A DNA stretch of 61,891 bases from a virus: the IMG/VR virus record IMGVR_UViG_3300028198_000001, positions 1-61,891 of that record; one strand, written 5' to 3'. Below are positions 15,092-23,308 of this stretch, piece after piece (positions within the stretch are counted from its first letter, which is position 1; each line of letters starts with the position of its first letter). The notes below the pieces were generated by a model that made no database searches, had not been told where the DNA came from, and saw nothing but the letters and a program-made list of their open reading frames with translations. The translations under genes were made by a program, and so were the position numbers.

Positions 15092-16788
15092 TCTCTAGTT
15101 ATTTGTGTAAAGTTTTTAACTTTTTCTACTATCAGCTTATCTGGAAACTTATCATCAAGTATATCCAGTTTATGTGATATGATAAACAGATTAGTATTCT
15201 TTATTATATTAAACAACTTCATTAAGTCATCTACACCAGCTTGGTCTAAACTAGCATCAAACACTTCATCTAATATAAGAAGATTCACATTAACTGAATT
15301 TCTCATAGATGCTATATCTCGCCAAGTTAACAACAAAGCTATATCAATACGTTTCTTCTCTCCTTCTGAAAAGGAATAATAAGAAAATTGATCTCTATGT
15401 CTACTCTTAATAGTTTCTTGGAAGTTCTCATCCAACTGGAAGTTCACAAAGAAATCCATATCCTTTAGATAATCATTTACATGCTTATTGATAACTGGAA
15501 GATACTTCTTAATGATTCGTGTCTTAATACCAGTATCATTTAATATGTTACTCAATACATCATAATAAAATTTCTGGTCTACATATTGAAACCTTGTAGA
15601 TTTAGAGTCATCCAATTCTTTATTCAATATATTCATAGATTCTTTTTTAATTTCAACTTGAAAAGATTCCAAATCAGAACTTAACTTTTGTATAAAAGAA
15701 TTATGAGCTTGGATGTTACTTAACTTCTGTACTACCTGTGTTTCTTCTTTCTGTATATCTTGGGTGTATTTGGATATCTCTCCTATCCTATCATATACTT
15801 TCTCAACCTCTTTTTCAATTTTATATAAACCTTCATTCATTTCCTCAATATCGTCTGATATGTCATTACACTTATGTTTCTTAAAATTCTCCAGAATATC
15901 CTGTTGGCAAGTAGGACATATTTGATTTTTCTCATAAAATTTTTTATCCTTAGTTAATTTTTTTAAATTTTTAGATATCTGAGAATGATACTTATCTAAC
16001 TCTTGGTTTTTCTTTTCAACTGTAGCTTTATCTTGAATAGAGTTTAACAAAACATCTATACGTTCTTGATGTACCTCTATCTCTTTATTTAGTTTTGCAA
16101 TCTCCTGTTCTGTTTCTTTAATCTTATCCAAATCAGATTTACGTTTCTGTTTGGATTCTTCTTCCATAGCTTTCAAATGTTTTTCTTGTAATGATATCTT
16201 TTCCTGAAGGAGTTTAATCTCATAATCAACTTCACCCATTTCTTCTTTTAAAGTTATTACACGATCTTTCAATAGAGTTTTCATTACAGAGAATATACCA
16301 ATGTCCAGTATATCTTCAATAATGATTCTTCTATCATTAGCTGTCAATTGCATAAATGGAACAAATGAAGCAGAGCCTAATACAACAATCTGTGTGAATG
16401 ACTTAAAGTTTAGCTTCAATACTTTTTCTTCAAGATACTTTTGATAGTCCATAGACTTAGCATCTTGATTTACTAAAATACCGTTGTGGTAAATCTCAAA
16501 CAGATTTGGTTTAATACCACGACACACTTTCCATTCAGCCGAACCAACAGAAAATTCAATCTCTGTTAAAGTATCTCTCTCATTAACAGAATTAACTAGC
16601 TGACCTTTATTAACTTTTTTGAATGGTTTTCCAAACAGAGAAAAAGTAATAGCATCAATCAAAGTAGACTTACCAGCACCATTCTTACCAACCACTAACA
16701 TCATGGCTTCTTGGTCTAGTTTTACTTCAATGAATCTATTACCTGTTGCTAAGAAGTTTTTCCACCTAACTGTTTTCAGTCGTATCAT
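15088..16788 (-). CDS. 46: Recombination endonuclease ATPase subunit (T4 gp46, SbcC/Rad50-like)
   Basis: A 566-residue SMC-like protein: Walker A GKNGAGKST (34-42), two long coiled-coil arms, a zinc hook CPTC (291-294) at the apex, the ABC signature SFSEGEKKR at about 460-470, and Walker B LLILDEVFD. With gp47 it resects DNA ends for recombination-dependent replication and helps degrade host DNA. Length fits the gp46 family. It overlaps the HAD gene by 23 bases. Confidence 0.96.
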   Translation of the reverse strand: MIRLKTVRWKNFLATGNRFIEVKLDQEAMMLVVGKNGAGKSTLIDAITFSLFGKPFKKVNKGQLVNSVNERDTLTEIEFSVGSAEWKVCRGIKPNLFEIYHNGILVNQDAKSMDYQKYLEEKVLKLNFKSFTQIVVLGSASFVPFMQLTANDRRIIIEDILDIGIFSVMKTLLKDRVITLKEEMGEVDYEIKLLQEKISLQEKHLKAMEEESKQKRKSDLDKIKETEQEIAKLNKEIEVHQERIDVLLNSIQDKATVEKKNQELDKYHSQISKNLKKLTKDKKFYEKNQICPTCQQDILENFKKHKCNDISDDIEEMNEGLYKIEKEVEKVYDRIGEISKYTQDIQKEETQVVQKLSNIQAHNSFIQKLSSDLESFQVEIKKESMNILNKELDDSKSTRFQYVDQKFYYDVLSNILNDTGIKTRIIKKYLPVINKHVNDYLKDMDFFVNFQLDENFQETIKSRHRDQFSYYSFSEGEKKRIDIALLLTWRDIASMRNSVNVNLLILDEVFDASLDQAGVDDLMKLFNIIKNTNLFIISHKLDILDDKFPDKLIVEKVKNFTQITRE

Positions 16789-17095
16789 TGTTTACATCAA
16801 AAAAATGTTTATCATTGATAGCTTTATCATCAACCCATATATCATATAATGGTTTTCCACAACTAACAGAAGTGGCTTTAACTCCCCATCCTTCTAATTG
16901 TTTTTTTGTATATTCTCTCCAATCTTTTCCTGAACCACTACCCCTTGCTGTCCAGTAATGTATCTCATGTCCCTCATCATATAACTTATTCATCATCTCA
17001 ATTCGTTCTTTATGAGGTTTATGATTTGGATAATCTGGTTTTGGTCTAACTTGTGTACATATCGTTCCATCAATATCTACCATGTATTTACTCAT
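16766..17095 (-). CDS. HAD-like phosphatase (109 aa)
   Basis: A short HAD-fold hydrolase: motif I VDIDGT (7-12, nucleophile and acid aspartates), motif II threonine in YWTARG, and a late DIWVDDKA with the metal-binding acidic pair. The size resembles phage nucleotidase or polynucleotide 3'-phosphatase domains. Its place between gp47 and gp46, overlapping both, suggests a role in processing DNA ends or nucleotides; this is inferred from context only. Confidence 0.8.
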   Translation of the reverse strand: MSKYMVDIDGTICTQVRPKPDYPNHKPHKERIEMMNKLYDEGHEIHYWTARGSGSGKDWREYTKKQLEGWGVKATSVSCGKPLYDIWVDDKAINDKHFFDVNNDTTENS

Positions 17096-18170
17096 CAGTA
17101 TTTAATGCCTCATCATACAAGATTTGTAATAGCCTCTTTACTTTATTTCGTTCCACACGTTTCTCATGATCTATTGGCATACTATCCACATACTCCTCAA
17201 GAAACGTAGCCGTGTTACCAACTTCTACATCTTCACCTTCTTCTAGGTTTGAATATCTAGCAGTATACTCAGACAAGTCCTCCAGTATGATTAAGTCTGT
17301 AGGATTTGATTTATACATTCTATCAAGAAAAGTTTCAAACTCAGGTATCTTAGTTTTATTTTCTACAATAAGTTTGACTATCTTATTTGTATAGAAGCTA
17401 GTATCTAATGACCTAAAATTGTTCTCCCAGTTTTCATCATCATAATATATCTTTTCAAACAAACGATAATCATTCTTTATAAACTCAATCTCTCTGGTTT
17501 CTGTATCAAAGATATGAAATCCTTTTGGGTCATCGTAGTCATTCCAAGTAATCTCATATGGAGCTCCAAGATAATGTATGTTACCTTTACTTGACTTATG
17601 ATGATAATGTCCAGAAGCAACAAACTCATATCTATTAAAGATACTTGGTTGAAGTCCCGTACCAGCTACATAGTTTTTATACATAGCAAACCCTTCAACT
17701 TCCAAATGTCCAAAGGCAACTTGTGATTTAGAGTTCTTGATAAACCCCATTGTCCCTTCATAGTTCTCAGAGTTTATCCAAGGAATCAAATCAATATCTG
17801 TACCATCAAGGGTTAATGTATGAGCAGCTGGATACACATTCACATTATTATAATGTCCATATAATAGAAAAGAACTATTAACATTATTCGTGTTTCTATA
17901 ATATGTTGAATGGTTGCCTACAATAGAATGTAATTTAATATTATTTTGCCACATAACATCAAAATAATATTTGCGTACTTTATCCAATATAGCAAAGTTG
18001 ACATACTTTCGGCGATCAAAGGTATCACCCAAATCTATTACTGTATCTATGTTATTTTCTTTTAAGTATGGAAAGAACTGATTGGTATAAAACTTTTCTA
18101 TATACTCATTAAAAGACTGACTATCACTCTTACCACCGAAATGTTGATCTGTAATCAATGCTACTTTCAC
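17088..18170 (-). CDS. 47: Recombination endonuclease nuclease subunit (T4 gp47, SbcD/Mre11-like)
   Basis: A 360-residue calcineurin-type phosphoesterase: LITDQHFGG (motif I), DLGDTFDRR (II), IVGNHSTYY (III) and ASGHYHH (metal-binding GHxH). It is the nuclease partner of gp46. I choose GTG at 18170 over the in-frame ATG at 18209: the family begins (M/V)KVALITDxH, an RBS-like GGGAGAAG precedes the GTG, and the GTG overlaps the TGA of the upstream zinc-ribbon gene (GTGA), a typical coupled junction. Confidence 0.94.
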   Translation of the reverse strand: MKVALITDQHFGGKSDSQSFNEYIEKFYTNQFFPYLKENNIDTVIDLGDTFDRRKYVNFAILDKVRKYYFDVMWQNNIKLHSIVGNHSTYYRNTNNVNSSFLLYGHYNNVNVYPAAHTLTLDGTDIDLIPWINSENYEGTMGFIKNSKSQVAFGHLEVEGFAMYKNYVAGTGLQPSIFNRYEFVASGHYHHKSSKGNIHYLGAPYEITWNDYDDPKGFHIFDTETREIEFIKNDYRLFEKIYYDDENWENNFRSLDTSFYTNKIVKLIVENKTKIPEFETFLDRMYKSNPTDLIILEDLSEYTARYSNLEEGEDVEVGNTATFLEEYVDSMPIDHEKRVERNKVKRLLQILYDEALNTDE

Positions 18171-18319
18171 TTGTATTTCTTCTCCCACGTATGATGACAT
18201 CTTGTACATTCAAAAACTTGTATTGCTTTTCCATCTGAACCATGTTTTACATCAAAGCTACAATTGGTAAACGCATAGTTTGGCTCATGCACTTTACATC
18301 TAGGACATTCTTGAAACAT
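18167..18319 (-). CDS. Small zinc-ribbon protein (50 aa) upstream of gp47
   Basis: ATG at 18319 opens a 50-codon frame with two CxxC knuckles, CPRC (5-8) and CTRC (38-41), giving a complete four-cysteine ribbon followed by HHTWEKKYK. Its stop overlaps the gp47 GTG start. Similar ribbons occur in transcription and replication factors; the function here is unknown. It begins 14 bases after the proline dehydrogenase stop. Confidence 0.7.
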   Translation of the reverse strand: MFQECPRCKVHEPNYAFTNCSFDVKHGSDGKAIQVFECTRCHHTWEKKYK

Positions 18320-18332
18320 TAATATGTTATAA

Positions 18333-19229
18333 TCATCTGACACTTACCATCTCCTTTACGATATTAGAAACCATGAATTTTAAATTCTTAAACTCACGCA
18401 ATCTTCGTAAAGTATATGGAAGCCAATCTGCACCAAATGGAACATATAGTCTAACACAATAACCTTGGTTTAACAAGGAAGAACTTAGATCGCGGCGTAT
18501 CCCGTATAACATCTCAATAAACAAATCATCCTTTTTCACATTAAACCTATTTAAAAAACCAAGTATATCATCTAATAACTGCTCATCATGTGTTCCCAAA
18601 GCTGGTAGTGGTGTTGTATCATTCTTGTAATGATAATATGAACGACTTCTATCCGATATCAAACGAAAAGCCTGTTTGATATAAACATCATGTAATAAAT
18701 CTTTTCTATTATATGCTTTTGTAATATGTTCTTTGTAAGCACCCTTCACCAATCTAACAGATATTTCTTTATCCATCATAAGAGATAAATCTTTTTCTGT
18801 TCTGTATAGATTTGATTGAAGAGCTATACCAATATTGGGAAAGTGTTTTCTTAACTTTGTAGCCAAGTCAATAGTATCTTGTGTAACGGATGAATCTTCC
18901 ATATCCAAACGCACTGTCATTCCATGAAGATATGCTCTATGCACAATATCATTCAATCGTTCATAACACTTATACTTATTTAATAACAATCCTAATTGAG
19001 TTGGTTTAATGGATATGTCTAATGGATAGTTAACCAACGCATAATATTCAATTATGTCAATATACTGTCTTACAGCTTTATCACAATCCTCATCAGTTTT
19101 ACTAATCTCACCAAGATAGTCAATCGTTATATCATAACCATCAATAATAAGTTTACTGATTACAGGTATGGCAGAGTCAAAATCATGCCCAGCAATAAAT
19201 CTCTTTGCTAAGGGATATAAAAATTTCAT
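18333..19229 (-). CDS. Proline dehydrogenase (monofunctional, FAD-dependent)
   Basis: A 298-residue protein, the usual length of monofunctional bacterial PRODH. Diagnostic motifs run in family order: SIKPTQLGL (73-81), RLDMED (107-112), LQSNLYRT (137-144), RLVKGAYKE (159-167), GTHDEQL (212-218), EMLYGIRRDL (239-248), RLYVPFGADW (260-269) and the substrate-binding pair in LRRL (274-277). The enzyme oxidises proline to pyrroline-5-carboxylate and passes electrons via FAD to the quinone pool. No P5C dehydrogenase is seen. It overlaps the gp55 stop by 4 bases (ATGA), so it is expressed with replication/late-switch genes. It probably feeds respiration or nitrogen metabolism during infection. Confidence 0.9.
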   Translation of the reverse strand: MKFLYPLAKRFIAGHDFDSAIPVISKLIIDGYDITIDYLGEISKTDEDCDKAVRQYIDIIEYYALVNYPLDISIKPTQLGLLLNKYKCYERLNDIVHRAYLHGMTVRLDMEDSSVTQDTIDLATKLRKHFPNIGIALQSNLYRTEKDLSLMMDKEISVRLVKGAYKEHITKAYNRKDLLHDVYIKQAFRLISDRSRSYYHYKNDTTPLPALGTHDEQLLDDILGFLNRFNVKKDDLFIEMLYGIRRDLSSSLLNQGYCVRLYVPFGADWLPYTLRRLREFKNLKFMVSNIVKEMVSVR

Positions 19230-19753
19230 TTCATAAATCTCTCAATACCTCTAATCTTATTTTTTTTCTTTTGTGATTTGTATGGTGATTCAGCATACTT
19301 CTCATGTGTATGCAGGTACTCTATATATGTAGTAACTTGTTTCCTGTTATCTTCACCAGCCACACTTACTTGTTGCATAATACCAGACCGTTCCACATAC
19401 AAATACTTCAAATGCATCTGTTTCTTTTCTTTCTGTATTCTACGAATAAACGCATGATGAATGATTTGTGTAAAATAAGAAAAAGGATTCTTAGATTTCT
19501 CTGGATTAAAATTATGAGCATAGAGTAAACAGTTCTCTATACCATCACTCACTAGGTCATCACGAAATGTATAGTTAATGAAGTTGGGTTTCCATGCCAA
19601 GTTCTCTGATATCTTGAGAAAACACTCTGCCATATATGATGTACTAGGTGGGTCAGGATCTTCAACTTCTCTTGCATCCATTACCCATTGTTTCCACTTT
19701 TTCATTTCCTTAAAAAACATTTCATTATCTACATAGTGTTTTGGGTTAGCCAT
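19226..19753 (-). CDS. 55: Late-transcription sigma factor (T4 gp55)
   Basis: A 175-residue highly diverged sigma factor. The central part DDLVSDGIENCLLYAHNFNPEK (about 81-102) and NPFSYFTQIIHHAFIRRIQKEKKQ match the gp55 family's sigma region 2. With gp45 it directs host RNA polymerase to TATAAATA late promoters, which are present before structural genes in this window. It abuts the dUTPase gene with a one-base overlap. Confidence 0.93.
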   Translation of the reverse strand: MANPKHYVDNEMFFKEMKKWKQWVMDAREVEDPDPPSTSYMAECFLKISENLAWKPNFINYTFRDDLVSDGIENCLLYAHNFNPEKSKNPFSYFTQIIHHAFIRRIQKEKKQMHLKYLYVERSGIMQQVSVAGEDNRKQVTTYIEYLHTHEKYAESPYKSQKKKNKIRGIERFMK

Positions 19754-20220
19754 TACTTAACTCCAGTTGAACCAAGACCACCGCCTCGATTTTTAATTTC
19801 AGTTTCAGCATCATGTTCATCTTTAATAATATCAACCATCTCAGATTCAATTATTGGTTTAATAACTAGTTGTGCTATTCTATCACCCTTCTTTACTTCA
19901 TAAGGCATATGATTATGATTAATCATTATTATTTTTAATTCATCACGATAACCAGAATCAATAGTGCCAGGTGTATTCAATACTTGCAATCCATGTTTTG
20001 CAGCTAGACCAGAACGTGACCTAACTTGTCCTTCATACCCGTATGGTATAATAATAAACAGACCGGTTCCTATCGTTACCCAACTAAAGGCTCGAATCCG
20101 AATATCCTCATTAGAACGAATATCCATACCAGCATCACCACGATTCTTAAATGTTGGTAATGGATTATCAGTTTCTCTATAAATTTTAATCTGTAATTTA
20201 CCTGTCATTTCATTAATCAT
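19753..20220 (-). CDS. dut: Deoxyuridine triphosphatase (dUTPase)
   Basis: A trimeric-type dUTPase with all five motifs: DAGMDIRS (1), RSRSGLA (2), NTPGTIDSGYRDEL (3, with the base-recognising tyrosine and catalytic aspartate), GDRIAQLVI (4) and RGGGLGSTG (5, glycine-rich lid). It hydrolyses dUTP to dUMP, keeping uracil out of DNA and feeding thymidylate synthesis. ATG at 20220 is preferred for its RBS (AGGA), but 20229 or 20208 are possible. It overlaps the upstream zinc-ribbon gene. Confidence 0.96.
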   Translation of the reverse strand: MINEMTGKLQIKIYRETDNPLPTFKNRGDAGMDIRSNEDIRIRAFSWVTIGTGLFIIIPYGYEGQVRSRSGLAAKHGLQVLNTPGTIDSGYRDELKIIMINHNHMPYEVKKGDRIAQLVIKPIIESEMVDIIKDEHDAETEIKNRGGGLGSTGVK

Positions 20221-20425
20221 TGTATTCAATTCCTATTGGTGTTGATTTCATACTACTAACAGAATATTCTGTTTCAACTACAGCGGGTCTGTTAATTGGA
20301 AAAGTTTGAATGCGTTTGCATTCTTCACATTCATAATAACTAAACCACTTATGGCCACTAATGCCTTCAGCTATCTGCCTCGATGTTTTCATCTGGCAAC
20401 TCGGACACTTCCTTTTCGTTTTCAT
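20213..20425 (-). CDS. Small zinc-ribbon protein (70 aa)
   Basis: CPSC (8-11) and CEEC (33-36) with an aromatic-rich linker (HKWFSYYECEECK) form a zinc ribbon; a basic N-terminus MKTKRK precedes it. Function is unknown, perhaps nucleic-acid binding. It is sandwiched between a GTG-started basic gene (59-base overlap) and dut (8-base overlap). Confidence 0.68.
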   Translation of the reverse strand: MKTKRKCPSCQMKTSRQIAEGISGHKWFSYYECEECKRIQTFPINRPAVVETEYSVSSMKSTPIGIEYND

Positions 20426-20531
20426 AATCTTCCAACTCCTTAATAATTTTACGCTTCACTCTAAATTCTTTCCACTTATGATTTCTTTCTTTCTGCCTAT
20501 CTGATTTAGCTTTTCGATACGTCTTACCCAC
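20367..20531 (-). CDS. Small basic protein with GTG start (54 aa)
   Basis: From GTG at 20531, preceded by RBS GGAGATAGAG, a 54-codon frame runs to 20367. The N-terminal two thirds are very basic (GKTYRKAKSDRQKERNHKWK) and the tail is acidic (ELPDENIEADS). It fills the gap between UvsW and the zinc-ribbon gene and overlaps the latter. Function is unknown; a nucleic-acid-binding role is plausible. Confidence 0.5.
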   Translation of the reverse strand: MGKTYRKAKSDRQKERNHKWKEFRVKRKIIKELEDYENEKEVSELPDENIEADS

Positions 20532-20546
20532 TTCTCTATCTCCTAT

Positions 20547-22058
20547 TTATACTGTTACTTGTTTAAAATTATAATCAAACTTTTCATCAGCATATATCTT
20601 AACACGTTCCCTCCAATGTTTAAGTCCATAATTATCTCGTTTCTTCCAATGTAAATCATCAACTATATCATATAATACTGCTTTGTTATTCATATCATCC
20701 AACCTCAATATTCTACCAATGGATTGTAAATTTCTAATCTTGGCTTTGTATGGATGAGCAAAAATTAATGATTGTAGATTCTTTATATTTACACCTGTAG
20801 ATAAGACACCTGATGATGCTATGATAACTGCGTCTTTACATTTTTCAGTTAATGCTCGAATAGACTCTCTCTCATCAACATCAGTTTCACCAGCTATAAA
20901 AAATATTTCTCTTGGATATGACTTTCCAGCAACTTCGTTTATAGCCATTTTTCTTTCCATCATCTCCTTTAATACTTTACCATGCTTCTCTACATAATTA
21001 AACAGAATCAATGTATTGCCTTTTTGATCTAAAGCCAGATTACATATAAAGTTATTTCGTTTTGTATGTGCTACAATAAAATCTATTTCTTCTTTATATG
21101 TTGCTTTCTTTTGTGCCTCTCGTTCAACATCTGGATACTGCATCAACAAACATTGTATCTTCAATTCAGATATATGTTTATCTTTCATCAACTGTTTAGA
21201 TGTTACAGCCTTATAGACTTGTCCAAATAATCCTTCCAATACAAATTGATGTGTCTTGGATTCAGTTAATGTTCCAGTAGTTCCAAATCTATATCGGCAA
21301 CTCACCATCTTTTCTAATATACCTTTCAATGATACAGCACTACATAAATGTGCTTCATCACCAACTACCATTCCAAACTGTTTAAAGAAAGGAACTCCAA
21401 GTCTAAACAATGACTGCCATGTAGAAATGACAATCTGTTTATCTGTTTTCTTATCTCTACCAGAATATATCATATGACATTGGCTCTTACCATCCCACTT
21501 ATCGTGTGACGAATAATCCAGAAAATCATTATACATCTGTGTCACCAGATTAGTTGTTGGCACAAGTATTAGTATCTTATCTTTATCCAAAAAATTCTGA
21601 TGCCATCTTATTAAAGAGTAGATAACCAGACTCTTTCCAGAAGATGTTGGTGAAAGCAAAAGAGCTCTCTCTTTCTTCACACAATGTGTAAATGATTTTA
21701 TTTGATAATCTCTGGGTATGATTGGTTTATGTTTACAATGAAGATTTAAAGCTTTAAAGAAATCTGCAATATTTTCATCTGATAAACCAGATAGAGGTGT
21801 GATACTAACAACATCACTTTTAACTACATATTGTCGTTGCATAGCGAACTTCATAAGATGGTCATATAGACCCATATAAAGTTGTTGCGTTTTTATATTG
21901 AATAGACGTATCTTGCCATCCCACATCTTGTTTCGATACTGTGGCATGAACTGAAAGCCTGGGACTTGAAATGCGAAAAATTCATTTAATTCTTGAGCGA
22001 TATGTCTTTCACAAGAAACCATCAAGAATGTTTCATTCATCTTACCAACTGTTATCAT
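20547..22058 (-). CDS. uvsW: DNA helicase UvsW
   Basis: A 503-residue SF2 helicase with the T4 UvsW layout: N-terminal domain with KMWDGKIRLFN, Walker A SPTSSGKS (136-143), DEAH (234-237), GTTGT motif III and SIGRILRLDD motif VI. It branch-migrates and unwinds R-loops and D-loops, switching the phage to recombination-dependent replication. It follows uvsY by 3 bases. Confidence 0.95.
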   Translation of the reverse strand: MITVGKMNETFLMVSCERHIAQELNEFFAFQVPGFQFMPQYRNKMWDGKIRLFNIKTQQLYMGLYDHLMKFAMQRQYVVKSDVVSITPLSGLSDENIADFFKALNLHCKHKPIIPRDYQIKSFTHCVKKERALLLSPTSSGKSLVIYSLIRWHQNFLDKDKILILVPTTNLVTQMYNDFLDYSSHDKWDGKSQCHMIYSGRDKKTDKQIVISTWQSLFRLGVPFFKQFGMVVGDEAHLCSAVSLKGILEKMVSCRYRFGTTGTLTESKTHQFVLEGLFGQVYKAVTSKQLMKDKHISELKIQCLLMQYPDVEREAQKKATYKEEIDFIVAHTKRNNFICNLALDQKGNTLILFNYVEKHGKVLKEMMERKMAINEVAGKSYPREIFFIAGETDVDERESIRALTEKCKDAVIIASSGVLSTGVNIKNLQSLIFAHPYKAKIRNLQSIGRILRLDDMNNKAVLYDIVDDLHWKKRDNYGLKHWRERVKIYADEKFDYNFKQVTV

Positions 22059-22061
22059 AAT

Positions 22062-22490
22062 TTAAAATGCACCACCCATAAACTTCTGGTGTTCAAGTGC
22101 GTTCTTTATATTAAAAGATTTATTCTGCATTACTTTTCCAGCTTCAACAACCAATTTTAATTTCTCTGTTTGTGCTGTAAGTCTATCTTGTATTTCATTT
22201 AATATAAGATCCGAATCAAGATATATATTAACATCAGATTTTAAAACTTTATGGTCAAATGGTTCTTTATCATATACAGCTGGGTCTGCTTTTCCCATAT
22301 AATACATCCATCTATTATATCGGATAACATTATATTCTTTCTCAAGAAAGCGTAGTCGTAATGCCTCATCATGAGCTAGTTGTTGATACTTGACTGCCTG
22401 TTCTGGAATTTTTAATGATTCAGTATCCAGCTGAGTATGGTCAATCTTTTTATCTATTTCGATTAGTTTTATTATTTCATCAATTTTCAT
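22062..22490 (-). CDS. uvsY: Recombination mediator UvsY
   Basis: A 142-residue protein with the UvsY family pattern: IDxTxLDxESLKIP near the start, then a helical segment with RFLEKEYNVIRYNRWMYYMGKADP (about 46-70) and an Asn/Lys C-terminal helix. It loads the UvsX recombinase on ssDNA. An early-type promoter ends six bases before the ATG, so the message may be nearly leaderless. It is transcribed first in the uvsY-uvsW unit. Confidence 0.9.
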   Translation of the reverse strand: MKIDEIIKLIEIDKKIDHTQLDTESLKIPEQAVKYQQLAHDEALRLRFLEKEYNVIRYNRWMYYMGKADPAVYDKEPFDHKVLKSDVNIYLDSDLILNEIQDRLTAQTEKLKLVVEAGKVMQNKSFNIKNALEHQKFMGGAF

Positions 22491-22496
22491 ATGTAC

Positions 22497-22532
22497 ATAA
22501 TAACATACTAAATATGGAAATACAAGGAAGAA
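22497..22532 (-). promoter_or_regulatory. Early-type promoter of uvsY
   Basis: Minus strand: TTCTTCC, TTGTAT (-35, 22520-22525), a 17-base spacer, TATTAT (-10, 22497-22502). The -10 is only 6 bases before the uvsY ATG. The -10 has one mismatch to TATAAT. Confidence 0.68.
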
Positions 22533-22534
22533 TA

Positions 22535-23071
22535 TTAGATGATCTTTTCAATATCAAACTGTCCTCTAAAGTTAAAGGAAGCATCAACCACAATGGGTTC
22601 AATCGTTGAGGGAGTAGAATCTAATTGTACTGAACTTAAAGCTGTGGGGAAAACATCTGTAAAGGTAATCTTATAATTTGGATTGGATTTGTTTGTATGT
22701 AACATAATATTAATATCTGAATATATACCATCAGTAGTTCCCGGAAAATCTTCAGTTCTTTTTAATGCAGCGAACTGTGTATAATCTCTTGGAAATCCTA
22801 TAGCTGTCATCCAATTATATATCTCTATATAATTCTGCATATCTTCATCTACAATAAAACTTATACTCAATGCCTCAAACGATAATGTATCACCTTCAAG
22901 AGGTGTATTCATAAATGGATTTGATTCATGTGTTTCACCCAAAATAACAGATGGTATATTCACACGTTGACAAAAATATGTTGTAGCAGGAAGTCGTGAA
23001 AAATTAATTTCAAACCCAACTACATTAAGTTGATTTAAATTGGAAGGTTGTGTATCTGTAAGTTTACTCAT
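22535..23071 (-). CDS. Virion structural protein, probably tail-tube/baseplate-tube-like
   Basis: A 178-residue protein. FEINFSRLPATTYFCQRVNIPSV near the start, ALSISFIVDEDMQNYIEIYNWMTAIGFP (about 67-94) and the late YKITFTDVFPTALSSV resemble the tail-tube fold of T4-like phages: a beta-rich first half, an EIYNWM helix, then a TDVFP strand. It is a different protein from gp19 at 31454-32080. It may be a baseplate-tube or tail-completion protein. A late promoter lies at 23309-23316, before the small gene ahead of it. Confidence 0.55.
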   Translation of the reverse strand: MSKLTDTQPSNLNQLNVVGFEINFSRLPATTYFCQRVNIPSVILGETHESNPFMNTPLEGDTLSFEALSISFIVDEDMQNYIEIYNWMTAIGFPRDYTQFAALKRTEDFPGTTDGIYSDINIMLHTNKSNPNYKITFTDVFPTALSSVQLDSTPSTIEPIVVDASFNFRGQFDIEKII

Positions 23072-23201
23072 TTATTTTCTCTGTAAGTATTTCCACGTTT
23101 TTGATATCTTCATCTACGATATCTTCTATATTTATATCTTCTGATATGGCCAGTTTTCGTTTGTACCATTTCATTGCTTCTTGAATTTTTTCCTTTTCCA
23201 T
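23064..23201 (-). CDS. Small acidic/helical protein (45 aa)
   Basis: ATG at 23201 with RBS GGAGAAATAAC opens a 45-codon frame of charged helical sequence (EKIQEAMKWYKRK, then EDINIEDIVDEDI). It overlaps the next gene's start by 8 bases. Function is unknown; it may be an assembly factor for the tube-like protein it is coupled to. Confidence 0.55.
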   Translation of the reverse strand: MEKEKIQEAMKWYKRKLAISEDINIEDIVDEDIKNVEILTEKINE

Positions 23202-23222
23202 GTTATTTCTCCATTTTGAGGA

Positions 23223-23273
23223 GGTGTAGATGATAAAAGTTATTCGTGAGATAATACTAATATCATCTACACC
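23223..23273. repeat. 13-bp inverted repeat between divergent genes
   Basis: GGTGTAGATGATA (23223-23235) and TATCATCTACACC (23261-23273) are perfect inverted repeats around a 25-base loop that itself has partial symmetry. A 16-base palindrome CAAGATATATATCTTG follows at 23287-23302. They lie between the minus-strand tail gene and the plus-strand desaturase; they could be an operator, an RNA hairpin or an insertion scar. Confidence 0.6.
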
Positions 23274-23308
23274 ATATATTCAAAAACAAGATATATATCT
23301 TGTATAAG

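Noticed and set aside
20090-20110. GGCTCGAATCC-like string resembling a tRNA T-arm
   Set aside because: It lies inside dut and no cloverleaf can be drawn around it; no tRNA gene was recognised in the window.
20544-20551. TATAAATA box at the uvsW end
   Set aside because: It overlaps the end of uvsW and is so close to the GTG gene's RBS that a transcript from it would lack the RBS; probably chance.
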